DNA of 64,000 bases from Verrucomicrobium spinosum DSM 4136 = JCM 18804 (lineage in GTDB: Bacteria; Verrucomicrobiota; Verrucomicrobiia; Verrucomicrobiales; Verrucomicrobiaceae): positions 3,815,105-3,879,104 of the forward strand of contig NZ_ABIZ01000001.1 of assembly GCF_000172155.1 (NCBI RefSeq), written 5' to 3'. Position 1 is the stretch's first letter; each line of letters opens with the position of its first letter. The translations under genes and the position numbers were made by a program. The notes under the pieces were generated by a model that searched no databases, had not been told where the DNA came from, and saw only the letters and a list, made by a program, of their open reading frames with translations. Positions 46,546 through 57,024 of the stretch are shown here, piece by piece.

Positions 46546-47457
46546 TCATGCCTTGCTCGTCTGTCGCAGGTGAGTCAACACGGGCACCCCGGCCACGCCC
46601 AGGCTGACGCCGCCGTAGAGGAGGAGCACGAAAAGCACCCCGGCCCCGTACTCGGCGTGCTGGCCCTCCAGGCCGAAGAGGGAGGCGGAGATGAGCACGG
46701 CGAGGTTGGTGTTCTTCATGCTCGACTCGATGCCCAGGGCCATGGCATCCCGGGCGGAGAATCCCAGGAGGTACTGGGAGCCTCGTAGCATGATGATCTG
46801 GATAATGAGGCAGTAGAGCAAGACGGCCACGGGGATCCGGGCGGAGTAGCGGCTGAAATCGATGCGACCGCTCCCCAGCGACCCCACCACGAGGATGGCG
46901 AGAAAGAGCAGACTCAGGCGCACGACCCACTTGGACCCCAAGTGGGCGATTCCATCATTCTTGAACAGACGCGCCAACGACATCCCCACGCCGAAGGGGA
47001 TCAAAAGAAAGAGGAAGATCTCCCGCATCACCACGCCCACCGGCATGGTGATTTCCGGGGGCAGGTGATCGCCTGCCAGGAGCCTCATGATGAGCGGCGC
47101 GGTCACGAGGGCGAGGAGGGTGGTGACTCCGGAGAGGGCCACCGAAAGGGCCACATTCCCCCGGCCCAGATGGGTGTAGATGTTCGACAACGACCCTCCC
47201 GGCATGGCCGCGATGATGATGAACCCCACCACCACCTCCGGCGGGAATTTCACCAGGAACACCATCGCCGCCGTCAGCAGCGGGATGCCCACGACTTGGT
47301 AGAGGACGCCCGCGATCATCGGCTTCGGCTCCAACACCAACTCCACAAAGTCCCGTGTCTTCGTCACTATGCCCATGCCCAGCATGGCCAGCACCAGTTG
47401 CGCCGAGGCCACGAAGTGGTGGTAGTGCGGGTATTGGTCGAAGAGGTCTTTGAGCAT
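46546..47457 (-). CDS. bile acid:sodium symporter-family transporter
   Basis: This 303-residue membrane protein starts at the ATG at 47457. It has about nine hydrophobic helices, with the BASS-family marks FVASAQLVLAMLGMGI at the start, FIIIAAMPGGSLSNIYTHLGRGNVALSVALSG in the middle and ESSMKNTNLAVLISASLF near residue 255. Members move organic anions such as bile acids, pantothenate or pyruvate with sodium ions. The substrate here is unknown. The gene stands alone on its strand. Confidence 0.85.
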   Translation of the reverse strand: MLKDLFDQYPHYHHFVASAQLVLAMLGMGIVTKTRDFVELVLEPKPMIAGVLYQVVGIPLLTAAMVFLVKFPPEVVVGFIIIAAMPGGSLSNIYTHLGRGNVALSVALSGVTTLLALVTAPLIMRLLAGDHLPPEITMPVGVVMREIFLFLLIPFGVGMSLARLFKNDGIAHLGSKWVVRLSLLFLAILVVGSLGSGRIDFSRYSARIPVAVLLYCLIIQIIMLRGSQYLLGFSARDAMALGIESSMKNTNLAVLISASLFGLEGQHAEYGAGVLFVLLLYGGVSLGVAGVPVLTHLRQTSKA

Positions 47458-47690
47458 GGGGCGGCGGGTAGAGTGGGGTAGGGGAGGTGGCTGGGGAACT
47501 CGCGCACGGAGCGGGGATGCTGACGCCTCACCTAACATTCGGCCCCCTCCGCCGCTCCGGTTCCTCTGGGGACTGATAAACCGGGAGATGGTGGCGGTCG
47601 CGTGGGGCGGGTCAGATCATCCGTTCTTGCTGCATTTTGTCCAACGTCATGCTGGCATCCTTGCGCGGCATCTGCTCTATTCTTCGCTCC

Positions 47691-48215
47691 ATGGAGAAAT
47701 CGTACGTCTATCGTTCTGTCGAGGGCTTGAAGGTGGCGCTCATCGTCCTGCTGGCGCTGGACATGGTGCTCAATGTGCTCTCCGGCGGATCGAGCTGGAT
47801 GACGATTGAGCTGCTCCAGCGTGACTACACGGTTGAAGAGGCGGACATGAACGACCTCCGCGAGGGGGTGATCGGCTTGGTCCAGTTGAGCCTCTTTATC
47901 GTCACGGTCATTGTCTTCGGGGTGTGGATCGTCCGATCTCACAGGAACGTCCGGGCCTTCGGCGACTACCTGGAGATCTCCCCCGGCTGGGCTGTGGGGT
48001 GGTTCTGCATTCCCTTCGCCAACCTCTGGAAACCCTACCAAGCCATGAAGCAGCTTTGGCAATCCAGCATGCCCGACCGCTCCCACGCCCCGCTGCTGCC
48101 GATCTGGTGGACGCTCTGGGTCCTTTCCGCCTTCATCGGCCGGATCAGTTTCAAGACCTCCATGAAGGCCAGTTCATCTTATCCTTGCGCAAGCTCATAC
48201 AGTGCTTCTTCCTAA
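47691..48215 (+). CDS. DUF4328 membrane protein, truncated at the C-terminus
   Basis: The ATG at 47691 starts a protein with the DUF4328 pattern: a first membrane helix (LKVALIVLLALDMVLNVL), a second one (VIGLVQLSLFIVTVIVFGVWI), then SHRNVRAFGDYLEISPGWAVGWFCIPFANLWKPYQAMKQLW and LPIWWTLWVLSAFIGR. Intact members continue with one or two more helices. Here the sequence changes after about residue 160 into Ser-rich unrelated codons (SSSYPCASSYSASS) and stops at 174. The change coincides with a fall in GC content at about 48,175, so insertion of the following island probably cut off the 3' end. Confidence 0.7.
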   Translation: MEKSYVYRSVEGLKVALIVLLALDMVLNVLSGGSSWMTIELLQRDYTVEEADMNDLREGVIGLVQLSLFIVTVIVFGVWIVRSHRNVRAFGDYLEISPGWAVGWFCIPFANLWKPYQAMKQLWQSSMPDRSHAPLLPIWWTLWVLSAFIGRISFKTSMKASSSYPCASSYSASS

Positions 48216-48426
48216 CCATTGTAAGTTACATTTTCTATCCAGAAGAAGTGATTGAGAAAACGTCGCAATCAGTGCCGGAAATTTGGCCCCCACTTCGTCC
48301 CGAGCGACTTGGATATGACTTCTGGAACTCATCAAAGGTACGAGAGTTTGCTTTGCCGCACTCAGAACGAAAATGCGTGCATAAAACAATTGCCAATCGA
48401 ATGTTGGCGATCTAGAAAAGAATGCC

Positions 48427-50415
48427 ATGAGACTCGTTCGCGTAAAAGTAGGGCCATTTCGCTCGATAAACACAACTCAAACGGTCGAGATTGATGAAGC
48501 TGTTACTGTGCTTGTGGGAATGAATGAGGCTGGGAAAACGGTCCTACTTAAAGCGTTGGAAAAGTCTGCGGATGCCCTTTCGTTAGAAGAATTCGATCCA
48601 GTTGAAGATTATCCGCGCAAGGAGCTTTCCGCGTACTTGAAGAGACAAGTGGAGAATCCGGACGTGGCAACAGAGCTTACTTATCAATTGACGCCTAGAG
48701 AATTGGCGGTCGTAAATGCCATGTGTCACGTTGAACTAGGGAAGGATTTTGAGTTTACAGTCGCACATTTATACAACAACAAGACTCGGACCCAGATTGA
48801 ACTGGATGAGAAGCCCGCTCTTCGAGCGCTAGTATCTAGTGTCGGCCTAAGCACAGACGCAAAAACCGCGATCAGTGCTGCAACTGCGGTGAGGGAAGTT
48901 CCCGAAGCGTTGTCCGGAGTTGAACTGACAGACGTGGATTCAGAAGTTCTAAGTCAGTTGAAAGAGCGTATCAATAAGTCGGAGCGTGTTTCTGTAGTCG
49001 AGCACGAGGTTTGGCAATGGCTGGAAAGGCGCCTGCCCCAATTCCTCTACTTTGGTGACTACGATTTGCTTCCAAGCAAGATTAATCTACAAGACTTGAA
49101 AAGTCGCAATGCGAAGGCTGTGAGTAACCCTGATCATCTTACTCCGGGACATCGCGCAGTTCTGGCATTGATTCGGATGGCCGACATATCCATCGACGAT
49201 TTTGCCGATGCAAGTGGATATGAACCCCTGAAGGCAAAGTTGGAAGCCGTGTCCATCTCGCTTACGGACCAGATAATGGAATTCTGGAAGCAGAACGAGG
49301 ATCTTGAAGTTGAAGTTGACATCAAATCGGACGCAGCTGATGAGGCACCTTTCAACAACGGACCAAACCTTTACCTAAGAATCAAGAACCGCAGACATAG
49401 AGGCGTGAGCACACCGTTTGGGCAACGCAGCCGAGGATTTATTTGGTTCTTCAGCTTTCTGGTTTGGTTTGACAGCGTAAAACACCAAATTAATGGCAGG
49501 TTCAGAGAGGATTCTAGCTTGATCCTGCTGCTAGACGAACCGGGGTTGGCTCTTCACGCCCTCGCTCAAAGCGATTTCCTTAGATATATTGACGAATTAT
49601 CGACGAAGCATCAGGTCCTTTACACGACCCATTCGCCATTTATGGTCCATTCTGACAGATTGCATCAGGTGCGAGTGGTCGAAGATAGAGACAGGATTGG
49701 AACTATCGTAACTGGGAATATATTAGATTCAAGCTCGAGGACTATCTTTCCTCTTCAAGCGGCGCTGGGGTGGACGCTTGCGCAAAATCTGTTCATTGGC
49801 GCAAAAAATCTCTTGGTTGAAGGACCCTCTGAGTTGTTGTACTTGAAGATCGCGTCCACCATTTTAGAAAGTATGATGCTAACAGGATTGCAAAATGACA
49901 TCACCATCGTACCTGTAGGTGGACTGGACAAAGTGGCAACCTTCGTGGCCCTATTGGCGGCTAACGACCTAAAGCTGGCAGTGCTGCATGACTATGCGGG
50001 AAATCCAGATCAACGACTCAGCGATTTAAGTAGACAGAAGTTGATCCTAGAGAAGGCAATACTCAATGTGTCGCAGTTTCGAGATGCAAACAAGGTTGGT
50101 GTAAACAGTATACCTTCTGATATTGAGGATCTGTTTGAAAGTAAACTTTACCTGGAGCTGTTTAGCAAGACGTTTGAGAAGCAGTTGGCTGGGAAGATGC
50201 CTGTCGAAGCTGACCTGCCGCCCGGTGATCGTATTGTTTGCCGATTGGAGCGCTGGCTGATCGACAACGATCTGAAGCTTCGCCCTAGCGGCGGATTCAA
50301 TCACTATCTTGTTGCTTTGACGCTCGCATCAAAGCCGCCAAAAACTCTTCATGGGGATTCTTTGAAAAGGTTCGATGCTCTGTTCAGAACTTTAAATGGC
50401 ATTTATGGATCATAA
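48427..50415 (+). CDS. OLD-family ATPase/nuclease
   Basis: This 662-residue protein has an ABC-type ATPase of the OLD/RecF group: Walker A GMNEAGKT at 31-38, a signature-like FGQRSRGF near 331-338, Walker B LILLLDEPGLALHA at 365-378 and the H-loop TTHSP at 400-404. A C-terminal TOPRIM-like part begins at NLLVEGPSELLYLKIA (Glu465), with PVGGLDKVATFVAL and LAVLHDY (Asp522) next. The usual Asp-x-Asp of TOPRIM is reduced to one Asp, so nuclease activity is uncertain. OLD proteins act in phage defence, alone or with a helicase (Gabija), a reverse transcriptase or other partners. Here the partner is the HEPN-like gene 63 bases downstream. Confidence 0.85.
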   Translation: MRLVRVKVGPFRSINTTQTVEIDEAVTVLVGMNEAGKTVLLKALEKSADALSLEEFDPVEDYPRKELSAYLKRQVENPDVATELTYQLTPRELAVVNAMCHVELGKDFEFTVAHLYNNKTRTQIELDEKPALRALVSSVGLSTDAKTAISAATAVREVPEALSGVELTDVDSEVLSQLKERINKSERVSVVEHEVWQWLERRLPQFLYFGDYDLLPSKINLQDLKSRNAKAVSNPDHLTPGHRAVLALIRMADISIDDFADASGYEPLKAKLEAVSISLTDQIMEFWKQNEDLEVEVDIKSDAADEAPFNNGPNLYLRIKNRRHRGVSTPFGQRSRGFIWFFSFLVWFDSVKHQINGRFREDSSLILLLDEPGLALHALAQSDFLRYIDELSTKHQVLYTTHSPFMVHSDRLHQVRVVEDRDRIGTIVTGNILDSSSRTIFPLQAALGWTLAQNLFIGAKNLLVEGPSELLYLKIASTILESMMLTGLQNDITIVPVGGLDKVATFVALLAANDLKLAVLHDYAGNPDQRLSDLSRQKLILEKAILNVSQFRDANKVGVNSIPSDIEDLFESKLYLELFSKTFEKQLAGKMPVEADLPPGDRIVCRLERWLIDNDLKLRPSGGFNHYLVALTLASKPPKTLHGDSLKRFDALFRTLNGIYGS

Positions 50416-50478
50416 TATGGTCTAAAATGGCGTCGATTAGATATTGTTAGATGGCTCGCTACAATGAGGTGAAGTGCC

Positions 50479-51267
50479 ATGGCTGCAAATGCTTACATTA
50501 AACTCAAACGCTGCTTAGGAAAGCAAGACGCTCTTATTGAGCTTCAGGAGATAGCGTTGAGAGAGCTAGATTGGCAAGCTAGCCAGAGGCCTGACCCAGA
50601 TGACTATCTTCAAGAAGTATGCGGGCGCAATGGCATAAAGGTGGATGTCTTGGATGCGGAGGGTGCTACCCTAGATATTTCTCGTTTGCGAGTTCTATTA
50701 GCGATAGGGGCCTTGGAAAGCTACATGCACGATCTCAATGTTGAGAGTCAGAAGCTAGGTGTTGGCCCCCTATTCCAAGTAGGGGTGACGATGGATGATA
50801 TTTTACAACAGTTTCGCTCGAAGATGGCTTCGTCTCAATCCGACAACTTGGCGCAGCTTTTGGTGCGGTACTACCTAGCTGTTCGCAATGAAGCTGCTCA
50901 CCCATTTGACTCCAATCAGCATCTAGGGCAAGTACGGGCCGCAGCGGATGCCATCAGATCATCTGATCTGGGTGAGTTACTGGCGAAGCAATATGGTGTG
51001 GACAATCTGCCTGATCGCTCAACGGAACTGACGTTCGAATACTACATCGTGTGTAGTCGCGCCTGCAAGAATTACGCATTGGCTTTGTGGGAGAAGTTGC
51101 CTCACATCTCGGATAGGATGCTTGAAATTGTGGCGAGCGGAAAATTCGCGCGCCTCGCGCAGAATCCATCGAGGCGGAGAGCGGCATGGGTTTCTTATAT
51201 AAGAACCGAGTTTAGACTTGACGCAGATGATGCTTTGGCGATTGTGGAGCGTGTGTTGAAGCTCTAG
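50479..51267 (+). CDS. HEPN-like protein paired with the OLD ATPase
   Basis: This 262-residue soluble helical protein is not a family I can name with certainty. A VRYYLAVRNEAAHPF segment carries the R-x4-H motif (R136, H141) typical of HEPN ribonucleases, at the end of a long helix following the helical region LRVLLAIGALESYMHDLN. HEPN proteins are RNases or nucleotidyltransferase partners in many toxin and antiviral systems. Its start lies 63 bases after the OLD gene on the same strand, so the two are probably one operon. The stop codon overlaps a tRNA-like sequence. Confidence 0.65.
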   Translation: MAANAYIKLKRCLGKQDALIELQEIALRELDWQASQRPDPDDYLQEVCGRNGIKVDVLDAEGATLDISRLRVLLAIGALESYMHDLNVESQKLGVGPLFQVGVTMDDILQQFRSKMASSQSDNLAQLLVRYYLAVRNEAAHPFDSNQHLGQVRAAADAIRSSDLGELLAKQYGVDNLPDRSTELTFEYYIVCSRACKNYALALWEKLPHISDRMLEIVASGKFARLAQNPSRRRAAWVSYIRTEFRLDADDALAIVERVLKL

Positions 51268-51356
51268 TTTAGCGGTTAAAACGCCCCCCTCCATCAGCCT
51301 TCGCAAGAAGAGGGTTGGTGAAGGCGGTCAGCTTGGTTCGAATCCAAGGTGCTTCA
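51258..51356 (+). other. degenerate tRNA-like sequence
   Basis: The 5' part has an acceptor-like GAAGCTC, TA at positions 8-9, and a four-pair D stem (GTTT/AAAC) with an AGCGGTTA loop. The 3' part has a perfect T arm (CTTGG-TTCGAAT-CCAAG) and GTGCTTC, which pairs with the 5' strand at six of seven positions. The middle 48 bases form no canonical anticodon arm. Total length 99, no encoded CCA. Read as a tRNA remnant, possibly an old attachment site. Confidence 0.45.
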
Positions 51357-51412
51357 TTTACGCTCGTTTGTCGCCTCCGCGTAAAAGCCCTCGATGGAGA
51401 TGTTGGCCGCCA

Positions 51413-52447
51413 CTACGGATTCCATTGGTACATGTGCGTGCCATTTTTGAGGGGTATGTCCAGGCTGACTCCGAACTCCATGCCGGGTTTCAGTTCGAGG
51501 GTTGAGTGTGAGTCTCTACCGATCTGGAGTGACAGTACAGTTGCATCGCTAATGGATTTCTTTCCCGCGTAAATCCGTTGACCGATTGTGAGTTTAGAAT
51601 TGCTACGGGCTGATGCGCCGTAAATTCCCCCTGTGTAGACGTGGAGGATTTCGGCAACATCTTGAGTTTGGCCTGTCATTGTCCCTCGTTTCAAAATGTC
51701 AGAACGGAGCAATATCGCAAATGCATTGAAGAGTTCACAAAGGAAGTCGGCGTAGTCAATAATCTGTTTTGCGCTTGCGATTGTCGAGATGTTTCCATGA
51801 GATGATTCGTTCCGGGTGCGCACAAACAAGTCTAAGTAACTTTCCAGTGTTTCAGTGCTGGAGAGTCTGGTCTCAATGAATTGCCGTACTCCTTCGTACT
51901 TTCGTGCGAAGGATATTGCATCATCAAATCCTAGATCGCTGAATAGACGGCCTAAGGCAGTGGAGCGGAAGTTCTCCGGACTAACTAAGAATGCATCTGC
52001 GAGAAGGTGGTAGGGCTTTCCTCGTAACCCATCGGCAAATCCGGCCGCAATGGATTCTTCCCTGATTGAGGAGTATAATGGTTTGTCGGGCCCCCATTTT
52101 GTTAGAATCGTTCCAATTCCTATCCGGAGTTGGTTTCGCGACCGGTCGCACAAGTCTGAAAACTTTGGTACAACTGTGGGGAGTAATCCGGTGTATTCAG
52201 TCACTAGGTCACAAATGGTTTGTTCGAATAAGGCGTAAAGCCGAGACACCGCGGCGCAATGATCGAAGATCTGCCAGGCCAACTTCTGTGGGGGCTTGGT
52301 GTTCAGTAGGGATAACGAGGTGTTTGCTTGAGCATGTTCGGCTCCGAGTGCCCCATGTACCAACTGCCTCAAGTCCTCCTGCCAACCAACTACGCTTTTG
52401 ACATCGTTGATGGAGTCGCGAAATTGTGTGGACAACACACTAAACAT
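51413..52447 (-). CDS. HEPN-domain protein (RiboL-PSP/MAE_28990-like) partner of DUF262
   Basis: This 344-residue protein has a helical N-terminal HEPN region (HCAAVSRLYALFEQTICDLVTEYTGLLP) and the R-x4-H motif in LFVRTRNESSHGNI (R212, H217), as in HEPN families found with toxins and restriction-like systems. The C-terminal 100 residues are beta-rich and may be an accessory domain (LKRGTMTG, EILHVYTGGIY, ELKPGMEFGVSLDIPL). Its ATG lies 8 bases inside the end of the DUF262 gene, so translation is probably coupled. It is convergent with the OLD operon. Confidence 0.7.
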   Translation of the reverse strand: MFSVLSTQFRDSINDVKSVVGWQEDLRQLVHGALGAEHAQANTSLSLLNTKPPQKLAWQIFDHCAAVSRLYALFEQTICDLVTEYTGLLPTVVPKFSDLCDRSRNQLRIGIGTILTKWGPDKPLYSSIREESIAAGFADGLRGKPYHLLADAFLVSPENFRSTALGRLFSDLGFDDAISFARKYEGVRQFIETRLSSTETLESYLDLFVRTRNESSHGNISTIASAKQIIDYADFLCELFNAFAILLRSDILKRGTMTGQTQDVAEILHVYTGGIYGASARSNSKLTIGQRIYAGKKSISDATVLSLQIGRDSHSTLELKPGMEFGVSLDIPLKNGTHMYQWNP

Positions 52448-53651
52448 GTCGTTCAGGCTTTGAAGATAAGAAGGTTTCCAACATTTTAGAATAGACGTTG
52501 ATGCGCTCCAGTACTGCGTCCTTTGTGTTTCGTTGCCCCGTAAACGTGCCTGCGGGACTGTCTACAACAAGCTGTTTTGACGCGCTAATAAGTTCTTCGC
52601 GATGCTGTATGAGTCTATCTCGGTCCTCTATGTGCGAGCTTAAGCCTACCATGACTGCATCCGCATATGCCAGTTGAGGTTGATTGGCCCACGATCGTTT
52701 CTTATCGTTCCACGGGCGAAATAGAAGTTTGCCGAAAATGCTCTCCGCAAGCTCAATAGTTGATACAAAGAGTTGTGCAAGATGAGTTATGTCGACTCCA
52801 GTGAATCGCCTGCTTCTTACCATGTATTGATCAAGAAAGGTCTGCATGCCACCCCTGTAGTGCTTCGCGTGACGCAATGCGAAGAAGCGAAGCACAAATT
52901 CGGCATCCCGCATTTTTGTGTATTGAGGTGTCTTAAGCAGTATGGGTGATGGGTTGGTTTCTTCGTCAGCAGAGTACAAAGGGAGCTTCCAGGCTCGTCG
53001 CATTGCAGGGTGTTGACACAGCTCAATGATGAGTTTGTCGAAGTCATTATGATAAATGCAATGTCTAATCTCTTGGCTTTCCAATTCAACCCCTCCGGTA
53101 TTCAGTCTTTCAAACACCTGTTGGCGAAGGATCATTTCGTCATCGCTGCTTGAAGCGGATTCTCGAAGGAGTACTACATAGGAAATGGAGCGTCTGTCCA
53201 AGCCCCGCTTTATCTCTGATGGTAGGTTGTCGTAGATGCGACCGTTGAGCTCTGGCCATTGTTCCAAACCTTTGAGTCTAAAGCGATTCGTATAAAAGTC
53301 CCAAATTGCAGAGATTCTTTGCTGGCCATCCATTACTTCATATCTCGCAAAGTCGGACTCATACAAGAAACACGGGGGGACAGGTACATTCATGATGAAT
53401 GACTCGATTAACTTCGATTTCCTTTCATCGCTCCATCGCTGTCGGCGCTGATAGAAGGGCTGAAGTTTCATCCACCCAGTGCGCTCAAGTGCTGCAACAA
53501 AGTTCGGCAGTTGTTCCCGGTTCGTTTCCGTGACAATCCTCAACTCGCGCTTTGCATATTTTGCGTTAATTTGAGAATCGCTGGATTCGCCTGAATCTGA
53601 CGCCGGTAAATCTTGCCACATTGTGACTTCTGTTGGGGAGAACTCTTTCAT
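52440..53651 (-). CDS. DUF262 (GmrSD N-domain/ParB-like) protein
   Basis: About 403 residues from the ATG at 53651; a second ATG lies directly before it at 53654. DUF262 marks are clear: PFYQRRQRWSDERKSKLIESFIMNVPVPPCFLYE, YEVMDGQQRISAIWDFYTNRFRL (DGQQR at 108-112) and VFERLNTGGVELESQEIRHCIY. DUF262 is the N-terminal NTP-binding/hydrolysing domain of GmrSD-type enzymes and other antiphage proteins, normally joined to an HNH (DUF1524) nuclease. That nuclease domain is absent here, and a HEPN gene overlaps the end instead, which suggests that it takes the effector role. The long frame to 53837 lacks similarity at its start. Confidence 0.82.
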   Translation of the reverse strand: MKEFSPTEVTMWQDLPASDSGESSDSQINAKYAKRELRIVTETNREQLPNFVAALERTGWMKLQPFYQRRQRWSDERKSKLIESFIMNVPVPPCFLYESDFARYEVMDGQQRISAIWDFYTNRFRLKGLEQWPELNGRIYDNLPSEIKRGLDRRSISYVVLLRESASSSDDEMILRQQVFERLNTGGVELESQEIRHCIYHNDFDKLIIELCQHPAMRRAWKLPLYSADEETNPSPILLKTPQYTKMRDAEFVLRFFALRHAKHYRGGMQTFLDQYMVRSRRFTGVDITHLAQLFVSTIELAESIFGKLLFRPWNDKKRSWANQPQLAYADAVMVGLSSHIEDRDRLIQHREELISASKQLVVDSPAGTFTGQRNTKDAVLERINVYSKMLETFLSSKPERHV

Positions 53652-53837
53652 CATAATAAATGAATGGCGGAACTGTTCTTTTTGCGGTCTTTGAGTGCTC
53701 TCTAGGGTGTTCGGCGTTGCGAGTTTGGTGCAATTTATCGTGGGGGGGGCTGTAATGTTCTCAATAGCAGAGGTTTTGAGGATTGGAAGGGTCTCGGAAA
53801 ATGCGTATTGATTTCTTGGGTTTCCATATGGTCGCAT

Positions 53838-54186
53838 TTGATTGCATGGTCACTGTATTGCATCGAGTAAGCTTCGACAAACTTTTTCACGTGAGTGGCT
53901 GCCTGGTGAGGTGCGCTTTCGAGTCTTTCTTGGGCTTATCTCTTCAAGCTCAATCGTGTCCTAACCCGCTCGGTGGACATCGTCGATTAGTCGCTTTTGG
54001 CGCGTCTTTCGTAGACAGTTCATCCTAGAACTTGAGGGTGCTAGTTGGCGGCAAGACTGAGGTTGCGCTGGTGTTTGCAACGGCATGGCGATCTCTCCGG
54101 CTTGCCGGGAGATCGCCATGCGGGCTGGCGTTCCGCCAATTTTTCTCGGCACTTGCCGATTGGCTCTTTTTGATCGGCAGTCGAAG
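53838..54186. other. intergenic region at the right side of the island
   Basis: About 350 bases in which the AT-rich island gives way to typical sequence. It holds strong hairpins described separately, plus GCCGAT/ATCGGC arms near 54,155-54,178. No gene seen. Confidence 0.4.
54083..54121 (-). terminator. strong hairpin downstream of thiC
   Basis: GCATGGCGATCTC (54083-54095) pairs perfectly with GAGATCGCCATGC (54109-54121), extended inward by CCGG/CCGG with one bulged base around a CTTG loop. It lies about 70 bases after the thiC stop codon. On the thiC strand no T-run follows directly, so it could stabilise the mRNA end or mark the island edge rather than terminate. Confidence 0.45.
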
Positions 54187-56335
<2,149 letters not shown>

Positions 56336-56374
56336 AAAGGGGAAGTTTGGCGCTTTGCGCTGGAGTGGGAAATG

Positions 56375-56406
56375 AAAAAGCCATGCGGCTGGGCAGCGGC
56401 ATGGCG
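56375..56406 (-). terminator. attenuator terminator between TPP riboswitch and thiC
   Basis: Read on the minus strand, GCCATGC pairs with GCATGGC around a 12-base loop and is followed by TTTTT. It lies directly 3' of the TPP aptamer and 180 bases before the thiC start, the position expected for ligand-dependent transcription termination. Confidence 0.8.
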
Positions 56407-56439
56407 GAGAAAATGGCGAACTTGAACCGTGTCGGACTT

Positions 56440-56527
56440 TGCTCCCTGCGGCGACATTACTCGCATCAGGTTCAAAGGGTTCCTTTGTTGCCAAAAGTCT
56501 CAGCCGACCGTGGTCAGCGCCCCTGCT
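56440..56527 (-). promoter_or_regulatory. TPP riboswitch (THI element)
   Basis: On the minus strand the aptamer shows the conserved core: GGGGCGCTGACC at the 5' side, GGCTGAGA, then ACCCTTTGAACCTGATGCGAG, TAAT and the closing GCAGGGAGC. These are the CTGAGA and ACCTGAT bulges that bind thiamine pyrophosphate. It lies upstream of thiC in the same direction and is followed by a terminator hairpin. Confidence 0.95.
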
Positions 56528-56529
56528 TG

Positions 56530-57024
56530 CGCATGCTAAGGGGGCTTTGGGGTAGAGGCAAGGGGAAAGGCGGGGTGGGGCGTGCCAGTAGGCAGTGGTC
56601 AGTTGGCAGTGGTCAGTTGGCAGTGGTCAGTTGGCGGTGGTCAAGGTGTTGGGCGTGGTGGCGTGAGCGGGTGATGGTTGAGCTTTCGGGGGTGTGGGGT
56701 TTGAGAGGGGTGCGGCAGGCGGTTGGGGGGCGGAATCGTTGGCGTGACTTGGGGCTTCGTTCACCAGTGGGACCGGAGATCCCGCCTCCTTTACTCTGCG
56801 GCGGAGATGTTGGGGGATTGGAGTTTGAAGTTTGAAGTTTGGCCTCGTCTGACGTCTCCCGGCGGAGCCGGGCTACTTTTCACTCGCTCCTTTTCACTGT
56901 TTTCACTGAACCCTGAAAGGCTTCTGCCTTCCCACTGCGTTGTTTACGAATGAAATGAATGCGGCCGGGGCACGCCGGCTTTGCATTCCGGGTCAACTGC
57001 TTGCATCTTCGCTTCCTCAAACTC
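56530..57024. repeat. spacer upstream of the ThuA gene with GGCAGTGGTCAGTT repeats
   Basis: From 56585 to about 56645 the unit GGCAGTGGTCAGTT occurs nearly three and a half times. Further on, GTTTGAAGTTTGAAGTTTGG (about 56,823) and CTTTTCACT-type repeats occur. The sequence CCAACTG found before the gene at 34990 is the reverse of this family. No gene seen before the ThuA start at 57025. Confidence 0.75.

Larger units (their letters stand above)
48180..54060. other. AT-richer genomic island with two candidate defence modules
   Basis: From about 48,175 to about 54,060 the sequence is visibly richer in A and T than both flanks. It holds four genes in two convergent pairs, all of types common in defence islands (OLD ATPase, DUF262, two HEPN-like proteins). 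No integrase is present. The left end lies in a truncated DUF4328 gene; the right end is not sharp and lies between the DUF262 gene and a strong hairpin at 54,083. No direct repeat linking the ends was found by eye. Confidence 0.65.

Noticed and set aside
48427-51267. Gabija system
   Set aside because: Gabija needs a UvrD-like helicase (GajB) next to the OLD-type protein. The downstream gene has no helicase motifs.
51258-51356. Functional tRNA gene
   Set aside because: No seven-base anticodon loop on a five-pair stem can be drawn, and the 5' end overlaps a coding region.
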